Below are positions 23,908 through 34,774 of a stretch of 64,000 bases of DNA, in pieces; within the stretch, counting starts at the first letter, position 1, and each line of letters opens with the position of its first letter. The DNA lies in assembly GCF_030272615.1 (NCBI RefSeq), contig NC_081413.1, forward strand, positions 605,370,709 to 605,434,708, read 5' to 3'. The translations under genes were made by a program, and so were the position numbers. The notes beneath the pieces were generated by a model, which was not told the DNA's origin, ran no database searches, and was given only the letters and a program-made list of their open reading frames with translations. Source of the stretch: Cryptomeria japonica (Eukaryota; Streptophyta; Pinopsida; Cupressales; Cupressaceae).

Positions 23908-25258
23908 AGGGTCCAGTCAACTACTGAGAGGTGGGGAGGGTGAATTAGTAGATAGAAAAAAAACAAAAAACTTTCACCAAACTTAATCCCAACTCAGAAA
24001 CAACTTGCAAAACTACCTAGTTTAGATATTGTACCAAAACTAATATTACACTGCCAAGTTTACCAGTTGACTAGAATATCAACATAATAGTGTAATAGAT
24101 CTGAAACTCATATAGTAGTTTACAAAAATATCAAACAACTTTACTTAACATAGGTAATAGCTCATTTCAGATCACTTCTAGTAATCTAAACATATCTAAG
24201 TAGCTTTACCAGTTAAACATATTAACCATATCAAAACATACACAAAATCATTCACCACTTGACACAATTATTTTTCATGTGGAAACCCAAATGGAAAAAG
24301 AAATGGTGGGGATGAATACCCATAAGTATTATGAACTCTTCTGAAGTTCGCCCTCTTAGGAGCCAAGCCTTGTTAGAACCTTTACAAAAACGTCTTGTTA
24401 AGAACAAATTCGATTAAGGACTCTGTTAAAGGAAATACCTTATTAGGAGTAATCTCGATAGAGGATTTCAAATCCAAACTAATGGATCACCTGGTTAGAG
24501 GATTTAGAAAGCACCAATCCTATTAAAGCTTACCCAGTTAATGGATTTACCTATTGTAATTGTTAGAGAACAACAAGGTTTTTTCTAATCTTGTAATAGC
24601 ACTATCTTGCTTAGTTAGATCCTATTAAGCTCATATTTTCCTTCAAAATATTCTGCAAACACTCCTTCTAGTTCAAAAATAGTCTCACTACCACACTTAA
24701 TAAAAGTGCCGACACTATTACAAAATAACTCATCAACCTTATAAAGAAATACAGTAGGGTGGTAACACAACACAAAACCTAAGATCTCATAGAGATTAAA
24801 AACATATTGGTTCAAACATGACCATTGGATTACATAGCAATCAGCTGCACATTGTTCAAGACAACTTTGACCACTCTTGGATCACCGCTCATCAAATCCT
24901 ATAACTCATCATATGATTTCACTTCATGCTATGCATATGCTCATTCCCAAGATTAAACAGTTATCTCTATGTTCCAAAACTACTTTGGCATTGATCATGT
25001 GCATCATGCATACATGGCATAATCATCTTTGATCACTATTCGATCATAGATGAACACAGCCGATTCACCAAGCTCCATCAGTTAGGGTTTGACATATCAA
25101 TAAGTTAGGGTTACTGTTTGATCGCTTTGCTTCAAATAACAATACCGATTTCCATTAATACTCAACTACCGGTTGTATTACTGCAACACTTAACGGTTGC
25201 AATTGACATCGATGACAACACTATACTTCATTAATGAAATCTTCATGCAATGCCAACA
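23908..25258 (-). repeat. LTR remnant 2b
   Basis: About 1350 bp. It begins near AAGGGTCCAGTCAACTACTGAG and ends TGCCAACA, followed by a polypurine tract (ATCTCCCCCTTTGG). Its middle (about 24340-24590) resembles the LTR of copia element 5 in reverse orientation, including the AAGGT/GATTT-rich ladder. Partner LTR not in window. Confidence 0.65.
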
Positions 25259-25410
25259 ATCTCCCCCTTTGGCATTGGTGGCAATACAAATATCAATACC
25301 ACTTGATTGTGATGATTGAGAGTAAGGCACATACACAGGTATAGGAATCCTAGTTTACATTGTTCCATCTAATCTCCTTCAACTGTGTCTCCATGTCTTC
25401 AGCTAGTAAC
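25259..25410 (-). other. Internal fragment of element 2b, left of element 3
   Basis: Noncoding 3' region next to LTR 2b. It is split by element 3 after GTAAC (25406-25410) and continues at 32195-32309. Confidence 0.6.
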
Positions 25411-26290
25411 TGTTAGGGTTCCCAAAGATACTGAGAAGGGGGGTGAATCAGTATCTGACCGGTTAGGAATTTTCTTAAAACTGAATATGCAGAATATAAA
25501 GTAACAGTATACCGGTATACAAGAATTAATGCAAATAACAAAATCAAAAGCATCCACATGAAAAGAACACCATAACACAAGATGTTTAACAAGGAAACCC
25601 GGTGTGGGAAAAACCTCGGTGGGATTTATGACCCACAATATTCACTTACTGGCCAATAAGAGAATATTACTTACAATAGGGGCCTACACATGTAGGAAGG
25701 CCAACTGCCTAGAGCTCACTGCTCAACAAGAAGTCACACTAACTTACAAAGAGGATTTACACAAATCCAATATTCTGTACTGCTTTACAATAGCATCTTC
25801 AATGCCAGATTCAGTACCGGTTTTTGCTCTGTTCTTTACATATACCCTTGACCTACAATTTACACATTAGGTCTGCCTTATAATTTATTTCTTACATTCT
25901 CTCCATATCCTACAAATGCCTACAATGATCTCTTTTATATACAAGAGTCATTTTACAATTTGCCAAGTCAGCTTACAATGATAAACAAAATATTACATAT
26001 CAAAAATCTTGTCGGCCTTTGTGCCGGTATACATATTTCCTTCTGTGCTAGTGTACATCTTTTGTGCCGGTGCCGGTTTACATTGATTTTGTTGATGCCG
26101 ATGCACTGTTCTATTTGAGTAATGCTTTGCTGGTATAATGTCTTTGCCAGTGCCATAGGATTGCAAGGTTGCCTGTGTAATGCTTTGTCGGTATAATGTC
26201 TTTGCCAGTGCCATAGGATTGCAAGGTTTCCATCAATGACAAAACCTTCAATCACACACAATGTCTCATTGGAGTGTCCATATGCCAACA
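25411..26290 (-). repeat. 3' LTR of element 3
   Basis: 880 bp, TGTTAGGG to GCCAACA. It carries two copies of a 58-bp direct repeat (26120-26235), where the partner LTR has four. Contains the hairpin CCTACACATGTAGG. Confidence 0.93.
26120..26235. repeat. 58-bp tandem repeat, two units, in 3' LTR of element 3
   Basis: Units start GTAATGCTTTG and end GGATTGCAAGGTT. Confidence 0.85.
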
Positions 26291-26305
26291 ATCTCCCCCT
26301 TTGGC
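26291..26305 (-). other. Polypurine tract of element 3
   Basis: On - it reads GCCAAAGGGGGAGAT directly before the 3' LTR. Confidence 0.8.
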
Positions 26306-26495
26306 ATTGATGGCAACACTCATGAGAAATTTCAAAAAGATATCCAAAAATGTGTATACCAAAAAAATGTTACCAAAAATATGAGGGCTCCCCCTGAGCA
26401 TGTGATCCCTGTGTTTTGAATTTTCTCATCTACTACTCCCCCTTTGGCATCAATGACAAATGTTAGTAGATTTGTAGTTGTACCAATACATAACC

Positions 26496-29400
26496 TCAAC
26501 CTTGTAGTTGGGTAGTTATTAGCTGAAGAATATCTCCCAAAATTAAGTTTATACCATCCATAAACTTCTTGCTCTCCTTTATTGCTATCTCAGTTCTGTG
26601 TATTGTACCGATGAGATGCTGCAAGTGCTCTGTCGGTGTTTTTCTACCCTGTTTTAGTGCCTCTGAGATTTCCTTACGCAGGGATGCTAAGTAGTCCAAT
26701 CTTGGACTTAGTTTAGATCTCAAAAATGTTTCCTTGTTTATTATTTTCTCTTTTTCTCTTTCTAATTTAAGCAATTCTTCCTCAAAATTTGTTATCTTTT
26801 CCTCAAAAATTGATAATGTATCGGGTGAGTTAACAAAATTATCAGCAAGTTTATTGATCTCTTCCTATACCTTGCTTATCTTTTTGTCTACATCCGTGGT
26901 CAAAAAGTTTATCTTACAGGTGTCTTTATATAGAGTTTTGTACTCTTTCAATAAATTGCACAATTCCGATAGAAGTGTGTCAAATTCCCTGTTACACTTC
27001 TTTATTCCTTCCTCAAAGAATTTATGTTTTTCTTTTTCTACACTTTCCTTTACAGTTTCTACCTTTGTTTGCTCAAAATTTCCAGAAATATATTTACAAA
27101 GTGTATCCAACTGGCCTAAAGAATCTTTGTTGGCTATATTACAATTTGGAGCTATTAATTTCAAAACTGGAATTGAATCATCTATTGCTTTATAGGCTTG
27201 TGAGCTATAATCGGTTATTTTCTTGATAGAATCAAGCAATACCTCTATTACATTTCATGATGACCCAGTAAACTGAGTGCCGGTGGAAGGGACCATGTTG
27301 GTATTGATCTCTGGTAGGTCTGTTTATGTCTCCACAGTTTTCCTTGCATCATTTCTTACCGGTGGCATCTGTTCTTGAGCCTTAAGCTTTGTTGGTTGCT
27401 CTGTTTGTGTTCCAGATTCCTTCTTTTTCTCTAAATCTGCTGCCGATTGCTCTTGGTTTCCTATTGCCGGTTGCACTTTATTATCAGATTTATCTGTGGT
27501 ATCCTTATCTACCACTATGTTGATTTTTTGAGTATCAACATTCACAATATATAGGACTTTGGGATTATGATTGTTATCCTCTGTGTCCATGCTCTCAGCT
27601 GCCGGTTGATCTTCTATAGTTGTTTTTACCGATGGAGTATTTAAAGGAGGTGGGGGTAAGTTGTCTCTAATCTTGATACTTGGCGGTCCACCAACTTTAC
27701 CTTTCCCTTTGTCCTTTTGATATACCAAAATGGGCTTGGGATTCATATATTCTTCTTGTTTTTCTTTTTCAACAAAGAATCTATCCCAACCATCTTCTAT
27801 TTCAGTTGAAACTTCAGTAACTCTACCTGCCATTAATGATATTTGTCAGTGTGCAGTGGAAAAGACTGTCCGGTTGGCCTGAGCTATAAAATCATCAATT
27901 TCCTTAGGTGAGTTGGCCGGGTATATTGCAAGTAATTTTTCTATTTTTCTTTTCTTATCCAACTCATCTATTCCTTACCTTCTGGCCTCAAGTCTCTTAT
28001 ATAATTCATCAGGAATTTCATTTAGGACTTGCATCAAAAACTTTTTATACATGTCCATGTGTAGTATAACACTTTCCTCAATTTGTCCTTTCTCATCTTC
28101 TGATAGGGTGTCATAGATTTTCCCTATGTTTTTCAATTTTCCTTCCTCTATGATTTCATCCAGTAATATGTCAAAAGGGGCCAAGTTAGTGTCTGTCTTC
28201 TTCTTCCTTTTGGGGGTCAGCTTTTTCTTAGGTGTGGCTTTCTTGACTGGAGACCTTACAGCTTGTTGCTTCTATCTTGTCCTTCTAGGTGAAGGAGTGG
28301 ATACCGGTGAGGGGTCTCTTTTCCTAACAACTCTTTTGAAAGTTGTTGGCATATCTCTTTCTGAGGAGGTATCTACCGGTGATAGATGAATTTCAGGCTA
28401 TTGGGCTGCCAACTCATCTTCTGTTATGCCGGTTTTCTTTAGTACATCATCTTTTAAGGCTTTTGCTTGCCTGCTTCCTTTCCTCACAGATGCCTCAACT
28501 TTCTTTACTTTCTTTTTGGATTGAATTTGACTTTCAATGTGCTCAGCACTACCAAATACTTCTTCCTTTGGTTCATGGGGGGCTTCCAGAAGTGCTTTGG
28601 CATAAGTTTCCACTATGTGGTCATCTGCTTCATACCCCATTTCTGTAACCCAGATTGTTCTTGGGATGACTGCTTCCATCCAGATCTCATCCTTTTTGAT
28701 TACAAAGCAAATGTCATCCTTGTATTTGTTGACAATTTCCTGTGATAGTCTGATCCTCTTATTCATTTTGACCTTTAGTGCTTGAAAATACTCATGGATA
28801 TTCTTTTCTTTGTTTTCACCCATGTTGTTGAATAAGTTAGACAATTGTTTTCCTACCGGTATGTCAAATCCAAAATCCTTGTTGCCTATACTGGGAACCT
28901 GTTTGGTTATATGTAGCATTAAGCATACAAGCAAATTTCCAAATCTAAAGGTTCCTTTCTTATCCTTCTTGATTTTTGCTAAGTTATCAATTAGCTCATC
29001 TTTTAACCATTCACAGATGTCAATTTTTACATTGTTCTTAACCATGTCATAAGCACTTTTTATGCATAAACTGGAAACAGAATTAAGCCTATTTGCATGA
29101 GTTGCTTTGTAACCTAGAATCATGCTAATGAATCTCACATTTGTATTGGTTACATCATTAACCCTCAATGATCTTTTGTCGGATGTTGCACCAGTTAGTT
29201 TCGTTACTAGGTCATTGGAGACCTTCTTGGTTTTGTCGGGTCTGGTACCGGTGGAAGGTAACCCTGTTACTACTTTCACAGCTAACTTTGTAATTTTATG
29301 CACTGAGTCAAGCCAAAAGAATGAGCCATGTACCCTGCTGAGAACTATCCTAATTACTTGGGAAATTCAGGAATGCAGAGGATTTCAGTGAATCCTAGGG

Positions 29401-29683
29401 TTTCAACAATTTTGTGTTCAGGTTTCACATTTCCGGCATTGTCACATATAACAGATTTGTACATGTCTTTGATTTCTTCATCACCTAATTCCTCTATGTT
29501 GCAATGAATGTACATTCTAGGGTCTTCTGCATAAACAACACCCTTGGGAATTTGGGAAAAAGCACCTGTGTTGTCATCTATCTTAGCTACCTCGGGAACT
29601 AGCTCAAACACGGGCGTAGGTCATTTTATAACTTCGACTACTATAGGGTTTGCTATGAATTTAGGTGTAGAGGAGGATGCCAT
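26496..29683 (-). pseudogene. ORF2 of element 3: large protein of unknown function, broken
   Basis: Starts at the ATG at 29683 (MASSSTPKF) and can be followed to the stop at 26496, about 1060 codons. There are several stops (for example 29354 and 28398) and at least one frameshift (29354-29303). The first third is a globular region with GVVYAEDPRMYIHCNIEELG and a segment with KRSLRVNDVTNTNVRF and GFDIPVGKQLSNL. The middle is Lys-rich and low-complexity; the end is predicted coiled coil (LKLEREKEKI). The ORF2 of element 4 matches in order and sequence, so it was conserved through transposition. I do not recognise the family; it carries none of the standard retroelement enzymes. Confidence 0.65.
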
Positions 29684-29986
29684 GATGATAAATACCTTTT
29701 TCTGCCTTTGGATGGATTGATTGCTGAAGTGCTTTGCCTCTTTGCTTGGAATGCCTTAGCTCAGAAATCTTCGCGCTCTCTGAAGGTTTGAATTCATGGT
29801 GAAATGAAATGGAGCCAAAACTTAATTTATAAAGTCTTTTCTGCCACCTACCACATTAATTGTCTACCGGTAATGTATTAACTCAACTTTATTTGCCGGT
29901 AATGAAGGATTTCAACTTCTTTTCTTTAACCGAGGGAATAATAGCACATGTGTCATTAAATTGCCAAACCCTCAAGATAATTTTCT

Positions 29987-31147
29987 TCAATTTGATGAAG
30001 AACATCCTGTCGGTGGAGCATCATATTGTCGTGCCGGTGAAGCATTTGTTGGTTCTACCGGTGGAGGAGTAACCCCAATATTTAGATCACCTTTTCTAAT
30101 CCATTGCTTTGAAAATTCTTGCTTAACCTCTTCAACCTTTTCTTTACCTTTCAAGCTAGTACTTCTGTTATCTACCGGTGTACCTTTACTTCTACAGAAT
30201 TTAGCAATATGACCAATTTTGTTACATGCATAACAAGTTACATTATTTTTCTGAATAGCTTTCCCATAACCTATGCCGGTTTGTGTTTTGCATTTATTTG
30301 ATAAATGACCAAATCTTCCACAAACATAACATCTTACATTCATTCTGCAATTTTCAGAGTTATGACCAATTTTGTTGCATTTGGTGCATTGACCGGTGGG
30401 AGGATTGATGTTCTGATAATTCCTAGATCTACATTCATTTGCCCTATGACCATATTTATTACAGTTAAAGCATTTTCCATTGAATTTGTAAGTATTAGAG
30501 GGTCTTACTGGTTTGCTTTGATCCTAGGTATTTGCAGTACCAGAGCTTTCTCCAACTTCAAATCCAACTCCAGAAGTGTCACCTTTAGGTTTTTGATTCT
30601 TCAATAAGGTACCAAGTTCTTCTGAGCTTTTCTTGAATTTTTCTTTGTGTTGATTTGCAGTTTCCAATTCCCTTTCCAAGATCTCTTTTTGTCTCATTAG
30701 TTCATTCGAGTCATTTTGAGTATGAATCAAATCTGTCTTCAACATATCATTTTCATAGCTAAGTCTTGTGTTCTCATTTGCTGCATCACTTAGTCTTCTG
30801 GTCAATTCTTCTTCATTCCTCTTTCTATCCTCAATCTCTTTGCAGAATCTCATAGTCATATCCTGCATTTCATTTTTTGTTGTCATAATCTCTTGTTTCA
30901 ATTTGCTTATCCTATCATTTAATGATTCCTTTTCATCATTTTCATTTTGCAATTTTTCACAAATTTCTCTTCTCTTGTTTCTTGTAACAGTAAGATTTTC
31001 TTGAAGTGCCTGAATAATGTCCTGAGCTGCTTTTAAATCATCTTCTAATTTGATATTTTTCAACTTCTCTGCATCATAGTCAGTAAGAGCTCCTTCAAGT
31101 TGCTTCATTAGATTTTCCATCTTTACCAGTGTCAAGATCTTCCTCAA
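29987..31147 (-). pseudogene. ORF1 of element 3: coiled coil with four CCHC zinc knuckles (gag-like)
   Basis: One frame from 31147 to 29987 (387 codons) with a single internal TAG at 30524-30526. The N-terminal 200 residues are heptad-rich coiled coil (EKLKNIKLEDDLKAAQDII). After the stop come four CCHC knuckles: CFNCNKYGHRANEC, CTKCNKIGHNSENC, CYVCGRFGHLSNKC and CYACNKIGHIAKFC. CCHC knuckles bind RNA in nucleocapsid proteins, so an RNA-packaging role is likely. It lies directly inside the 5' LTR and primer site, the usual place of gag, but has no recognisable copia gag N-terminal domain. Confidence 0.8.
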
Positions 31148-31176
31148 GCTGTTAGGCTTCTGAAAATAGAGGACCA

Positions 31177-31189
31177 GGCTCTAATACCA
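31177..31189 (-). other. Primer binding site of element 3
   Basis: On - it reads TGGTATTAGAGCC, two bases from the 5' LTR. It differs by one C to T from the consensus tRNA-Met site of element 1. Confidence 0.8.
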
Positions 31190-31191
31190 AT

Positions 31192-32189
31192 TGTTAGGGT
31201 TCCCACAGATACTGAGAGGGGGGGGTGAATCAGTATCTGACCGGTTAGGAAATTTTCTTAAAACTGAATATGCAGAATATAAAGTAACAGTATACCAGTA
31301 TACAAGAATTAATGCAAATAACAAAATCAAAAGCATCCACATGAAAAGAACATCATAACACAAGATGTTTAATGAGGAAACCCGGTGTGGGAAAAACCTC
31401 GGTGGGATTTTTGACCCACAATATTCACTTACTAGCTAATAAGAGAATATTACTTACAATAGGGGCCTGCACATGCAGGAAGGCCAACTGCCTAGAGCTC
31501 ACTACTCAACAAGAAGTCACACTGACTTACAAAGAGGATTTACACAAATCCAATATTCTGTACTACTTTACAATAGCATCTTGAATGCCAGATTCAGTAT
31601 CGGTTCTTGCTCTACTCTTTACATATACCCTTGACCTACAATTCGCACATTAGGTTTGCCTTATAATTTATTTATTACATTCTCTCCATATCCTACAAAT
31701 GCCTATAATGATCTCTTTTATATACAAGAGTCATTTTACAATTTACCAAGTTGGCTTACAATGATAAACAAAATATTACATATCAAAAATCTTATCGGCC
31801 TCTGTGCCGGTATACATATTTCCTTCTGTGTCGGTGTACATCTTCTGTGCCGGTGCCGGTGTACATTGATTTTGTTGATGTCGGTGCATTGTTATGTTTG
31901 AGTAATGCTTTGCTGGTATAATGTCTTTGTCGGTGCCATAGGATTGCAAGGTTGCCTATGTAATGCTTTGCCAGTATAATGTCTTTGCCGGTGGCATAGG
32001 ATTGCAAGGTTGCCTGTGTAATGCTTTGCTGGTATAATGTCTTTGCTGGTGCCATAGGATTGCAAGGTTGCCTATGTAATGCTTTGCCAGTATAATGTCT
32101 TTGTCGGTGCCATAGGATTGCAAGGTTGCCATCAATGACAAAACCTTCAATCACACACAATGTCTCATTGGAGTGTCCATATGCCAACA
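31192..32189 (-). repeat. 5' LTR of element 3
   Basis: 998 bp, TGTTAGGG to GCCAACA, paired with 25411-26290. The 118-bp length difference is two extra units of a 58-bp repeat (31902-32133). Confidence 0.93.
31902..32133. repeat. 58-bp tandem repeat, four units, in 5' LTR of element 3
   Basis: Units start GTAATGCTTTG and end GGATTGCAAGGTTGCC; successive starts at about 31902, 31960, 32018 and 32076. Confidence 0.9.
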
Positions 32190-32194
32190 GTAAC

Positions 32195-32309
32195 TAGCTA
32201 TTAGACTTCTTCTCCCTATCAATCATACAGTTTTTCTCCCTTATACAGTTCTTCTCCCCTATACAGTTATTCTCCCTATTTGACAACAATGCCAAAGTAA
32301 ATATAAATT
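32195..32309 (-). other. Internal fragment of element 2b, right of element 3
   Basis: Continues 25259-25405 after the GTAAC duplication. Contains repeated CTTCTCCC/ATACAGTT units. Cut by element 4. Confidence 0.5.
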
Positions 32310-33229
32310 TTTGGCAATTGACACTCTATTGGTTCATTTCTTTATGTTGTCATTGATGGCAACATGATTTTGGGTTCTGGCTTCATATGGTGTATCAACA
32401 TGCACTTCACAAATTCTACACTAGCACTAGTAGGATAGAAGAATTCTTTGGTCACCGGCAATGCAGGTCAACATGGTATAGTAAAGGTCATAGGTATTGG
32501 AGGCTGACACATCTCGGATCTAGCATCGGCAAATTATTTTAATACTTATTCATTTATGTTATCTGGTCGACATGTAATATGATATTGTATATATCTTTGT
32601 AAGTCGATATAAGGCATAATGTTGTATAGGGTATATAGGTCAGTTTGATAGATCATTTTGTAATATAGAAGATAAGGATATATATGTGTATTGACATGGA
32701 AATGTAATGTGAAATCATTTTGAGAGACTATGTATGTGAGGAATTCATTGTATAGTTTATTCTGGTACAGAGGTTTAGGGTTTTAACTAGAATAGACAAA
32801 GCTTAAACCAGTTTTCTATTCTAGCATAGGAGATTCTATGTTAAGAAGTTCATACTTCTCCAAATTGTTGTCCAGATTGCTATGTAGTCAGTGAGGCTCC
32901 TATTTTTTTTAAGAAGTGTGCTCTAGGTTGTAAGCCTTCCTACAAGTGCAGGCCCATTATATATTGTAATATCTCTTCATATGGCCAATGAATTGATATT
33001 GTGGGTCACAAATCCCACCGTTATTTTTCCTCTTTGAGGTTTTCCATGTATAAATTTGTGTGTTATTCTTCTCATTTATGTGTTTGGCTTATTGGTTGCA
33101 TTACTTCTTTCAATTCTATTTATACTCATATATCGGTTGGTGTATAAATGTTTTGTTAAGATTAAAATCTACTATTCCAGTATAACACTAATTCAAATCC
33201 CCCCTTCTGAGTGTTATTGGTTTCCAACA
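32310..33229 (+). repeat. 5' LTR of element 4
   Basis: About 920 bp, ending GTTATTGGTTTCCAACA. The shared LTR module is present in reverse relative to elements 1 and 3 (GAGGCTCCTA, GTGCTCTAGG, CCTACAAGTGCAGG, GGGTCACAAATCCCACC, GGTTTTCCATG). Confidence 0.85.
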
Positions 33230-33231
33230 AT

Positions 33232-33243
33232 TGGTATTAGAGC
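33232..33243 (+). other. Primer binding site of element 4
   Basis: TGGTATTAGAGC two bases after the 5' LTR, the same one-base variant as in element 3. Confidence 0.8.
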
Positions 33244-33303
33244 CTTGTGTCGCGGAAGAATTTTAACAGCTTGAGGAAGATCCTGAAACCTGAATCATTG
33301 AAT

Positions 33304-34401
33304 ATGGCTTTAGAGAAGCAGCTTTAGATGGCACTTGAGGATTAAGATGTTGAAAGATTAAAGAATTTAAAGCTGCTAGATGAGTTGAATTTTGCTAAGG
33401 ATTTCATTCTTGTCATACAAGATAGACTATCATTTGTTCAAGCTAGGAGGAAGGAACTTTTGCAAAATCAGTATGATGAAAATGCACTTAAGGAACAATG
33501 TGAAAAATTGAGTCAGGAGAACATGGTTATGAAAAATGAAATGTAACCTATGACTATGAGGATGTCTAAAGAGATTGAGGATAGAAAGAAAAATGAAGAA
33601 ATTCTTGATGTATCCCTGAAGAACAAATTTGAAGAATGTGGTAGATTGACTCATGAAAATGAGATGTTGAGGACTGATTTGATACAATCCCATAGAAATA
33701 AGAAAGAGATTGAGAGAAAAATGATGATACTAAGAGAATACTTAACTGTTTCTAGTGAGTACAAAGAAAAATTCAAGATTAGTTCAGCATAGCTTGATGA
33801 CTTATTGAAAAGACAAAGGCAGATTGGAGATTCTAGTGGATGTGGATTTGGGAAAGGACAGAGTTCTGGTATTGCTAATGATGATCAAAACCATAAGGAA
33901 CCGGTAAGACAATTCAATGCTTATAAATTCAATGGTAGATGTTTTGTTTGCAATAAATTTGGACACATGGCTAGGTAATGTAGAAATAGAGAAAATCAAA
34001 ACCCTAGTAAATGTTCTAAATGCAATAAGTTTGGTCATAAAACAAAATATTGTAGAATGAATGTAAAATGCTATGCTTGTGGAAAATTTGAACATATGGC
34101 TAATCAGTGCAGGTCAAGCAATTTCACCCGTTTTAGCAGAGCAAATCAAAAGAACAATGTTACATGTTATGCATGCAATGAAGTTGGACATATTGCTAAG
34201 TTCTCTAGAAGCATAAATCCATTGGTTGGCAATAGAGGATCAAATGAAAAAGGCAAAGAGAAGGTTAGTGAAATTTGGCATGATCACACTCACACATGGG
34301 TTAGGAATACTGAAGAGAAATCATCAGATGGGAATGTCCCAGTTATCTATCCGACAGAAGAGGCTTCTTCTGCATCGGTAGTGAGATCATTTGGTAACTA
34401 A
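33304..34401 (+). pseudogene. ORF1 of element 4: coiled coil with CCHC zinc knuckles
   Basis: One frame of 366 codons from the ATG at 33304 (MALEKQL) to the stop at 34399-34401, with five in-frame stops (in the first 15 codons, near 33543, 33790 and 33976) and no frameshift. A long coiled coil (EDRKKNEEILDVSLKNK) precedes knuckles CFVCNKFGHMAR, CSKCNKFGHKTKYC, CYACGKFEHMANQC and a decayed fourth (CYACNEVGHIAKFS, last Cys lost). The counterpart of 29987-31147; a gag-like RNA-binding role is inferred from the knuckles and position. Confidence 0.78.
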
Positions 34402-34774
34402 GGCAAATGCCTTAGGGGTAGGCAAAATTTCATGAAGATGATGCATATTCCCCAAGAAGAGATTTTGGAAGATGTTTCAGATATTGGAGAGGATTATCAG
34501 ATATTGATATGTTCAAAGTAAGATCAGGTATCTTTCATCGACAGTCATTTATGTCAATGGAAGATTAGGGTTTTTTGATGGATAAAAGGTCGATTACATG
34601 TCATTGTTAATCACCCAACATTTAGAGCAATTTTAGATTGATTCAGAGCTACTTAGTGTGATTAGAAGTTATTCAGATGCAATCAGATTTCTTCTTGAGC
34701 AATCAAACCGACGTCTAGAAGGATTTGTTGAAGGTTTTCACCGGTAGCGATCTAAAGGTATTTTTTCTTGAAAA

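Larger units (their letters stand above)
25411..32189 (-). mobile_element. LTR element 3: non-autonomous, two ORFs, no reverse transcriptase
   Basis: LTRs at 25411-26290 and 31192-32189 begin TGTTAGGG and end CCAACA. The target duplication GTAAC lies at 25406-25410 and 32190-32194. On - there is a tRNA-Met-type primer site, ORF1 (coiled coil plus four CCHC knuckles), ORF2 (about 1060 codons, unknown) and a polypurine tract. No protease DSG, integrase, FVDD or RNase H motif was seen between the LTRs, so it should need a helper for mobility. It is related to element 4 in both ORFs. Confidence 0.88.
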
